Shown piece after piece: positions 63,085 to 64,000 of a DNA stretch of 64,000 nucleotides. The translations under genes were made by a program, and so were the position numbers. The notes beneath the pieces are model-generated. The model saw nothing but the letters and a program-made list of their open reading frames with translations, made no database searches and had not been told where the DNA came from. The DNA is from Bdellovibrionales bacterium. GTDB lineage: Bacteria; Bdellovibrionota; Bdellovibrionia; Bdellovibrionales; UBA1609. Numbering within the stretch: the stretch's first letter is position 1; the number at the start of each line of letters is the position of its first letter. The stretch lies in NCBI GenBank assembly GCA_020628165.1, contig JAHDFM010000007.1, positions 60,336 through 124,335 on the forward strand, written 5' to 3'.

Positions 63085-63271
63085 AGGAGCTCCTTATAGA
63101 CGTTTTGAGTTTCTGTGAAAACTTTACCTTTTCCACTCAAATTAAACAATTTAAACTCAAAAATGCCTTAAAATGTTATTTATATATTGAAAAATACTCT
63201 ATTTTTTTTAAGATGACTAAGAAATAAACTCAGTCAGTGTTCTTGCTAACTATAAGCAATTGGGAGCCAAA

Positions 63272-64000
63272 TGCAATACAAATTATTGGTCGTAGATGAC
63301 GACCCATTGATCACTGCCACCATTGTTGAAATGATCCCCGATAACTGGACAGCCATCTGTTATAACAGCATTAATAATGTTAATCTGATTGAAAACTATC
63401 ACTGTGCTTTTGTAGATATGCACTTGAGCAACGACCTAAATATCAACGATGGATCCCAGTTCATACGCAAAATTAAGGTCACTAACCCAAAGCTCGATGT
63501 CTTAGCCATTTCTGGTGATCTCAACGAACAAACAATGACAGAAGCGCTTGAGTCTGGAGCCAACCGGTACATCGCTAAACCTCTCAACCAAACTTACATT
63601 CAAGCTGTCTTAAAACAAATTGAAAGTTATTTTGAACTCATCGCAACCAGCCAAAGATCCGTCAAAAATCACAGCGACAATTGGATTGGAAAGAGTGAAG
63701 TTTTCTTGAACCTCACACGCCAAATTGCTCAATTCAAACATGAACCTGGGCCGATTCTTATTGAAGGCGAAACCGGAACAGGCAAAGAAGTCGCAGCTCA
63801 ACTGTTGCGCTCTGAAGGCAACAAACCATTCATCGCTATCAATGTTGCTGAAGTGCCAGAAAGTTTATTTGAGTCGGAATTCTTTGGACATGTTAAGGGC
63901 TCTTTCACAGGAGCTCACCAAGACAAAATGGGGCTGATCGAAGCCGCCGACGGTGGTGACTTATTCATTGATGAGATCGAAGCCTTAGCCCCCCAAGCAC
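63272..64000 (+). CDS. Sigma-54-dependent response regulator (NtrC family), cut by window end
   Basis: GGGAG precedes the ATG at 63272 and the frame is open to the last base, so the track missed it. Residues 1-120 are a receiver: LLVVDDDPLIT, CAFVDMHLSND (phospho-Asp), LAISGDLNE and YIAKPLN. The AAA+ domain follows: WIGKSEVFLNL, LIEGETGTGKEVAAQ (Walker A), SEFFGHVKGSFTGAH and GGDLFIDEIEA (Walker B). The sigma-54-contact loop is GSFTGA where most members have GAFTGA. The HTH part would lie beyond the window. Confidence 0.9.

Noticed and set aside
1-64000. tRNA or rRNA genes
   Set aside because: No T-loop GGTTCRANNCC plus acceptor-stem combination and no rRNA-like sequence was recognised in any intergenic region by eye; a tRNAscan-SE run would be decisive.

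Overview
The window is a stretch of bacterial chromosome with low G+C content (roughly 40% by eye). It is densely coded on both strands. The likely source is a Gram-negative bacterium of the Bdellovibrionota or an old-sense deltaproteobacterium. This is inferred from an LptF/LptG-type LPS permease, outer-membrane proteins, lipoproteins with an FQNC-type lipobox, a mitochondrial-type aconitase, a bacterial topoisomerase VI gene pair, NtrC-like and phosphorelay regulators, and many secreted proteins without a recognised family. No 16S rRNA or other phylogenetic marker is present, so the assignment is inference. I saw no tRNA, rRNA, CRISPR array, integrase or transposase.

Layout. 1-2357: a possible gene end at the edge, a secreted coiled-coil protein, and gene-poor AT-rich DNA. 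2358-7961: a housekeeping run of amidase, rph, rdgB, prs, rplY, pth and ychF. 8431-14767: a TPR/SLT lytic transglycosylase and an oppABC-like operon without its ATPase genes. 15049-20660: secreted proteins, including a beta-helix lipoprotein, an EEP-family phosphodiesterase and a CxxCH protein. 21099-23832: glpK and an aquaporin gene, divergent. 23828-25730: a cluster of structured repeats around an orphan Flp-like pilin gene and a thioredoxin-like gene. 25731-35497: hutI, an S41 protease, then the overlapping chain def-fmt-rpe-hutH-hutU (minus strand) preceded by an LPS permease. 35894-46363: an alpha/beta hydrolase lipoprotein, a glycosyltransferase, two large secreted proteins, a thioesterase, a response regulator, nadC, birA, a redoxin and three small envelope proteins. 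46544-51447: aconitase, two outer-membrane-type proteins and an ORF preceded by an in-frame amber codon. 51534-54989: topoisomerase VI subunits A and B and an HNH nuclease. 55075-57417: bolA, grxD, an unlisted DUF2892 gene and a trypsin-like protease. 57537-60305: a four-gene phosphorelay with overlapping reading frames. 60396-64000: an FAD-linked oxidase, serA, and an NtrC-type regulator cut by the window end.

The most unusual items are: (i) a family of two-hairpin repeats at 23.8-25.7 kb whose inner stem shows compensatory base changes between copies and which directly abuts stop codons; (ii) a bacterial topoisomerase VI whose B subunit ends in a histone-H1-like lysine-rich tail of about 64 residues; (iii) a chain of overlapping genes joining formyl-Met processing to histidine degradation; (iv) an amber codon between a well-placed start and the body of an ORF at 50917-51447. 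Many ORF-track starts were moved to codons with a better ribosome binding site or signal peptide, and three genes absent from the track were added (partial CDS at 1-201, DUF2892 at 55628, NtrC at 63272).
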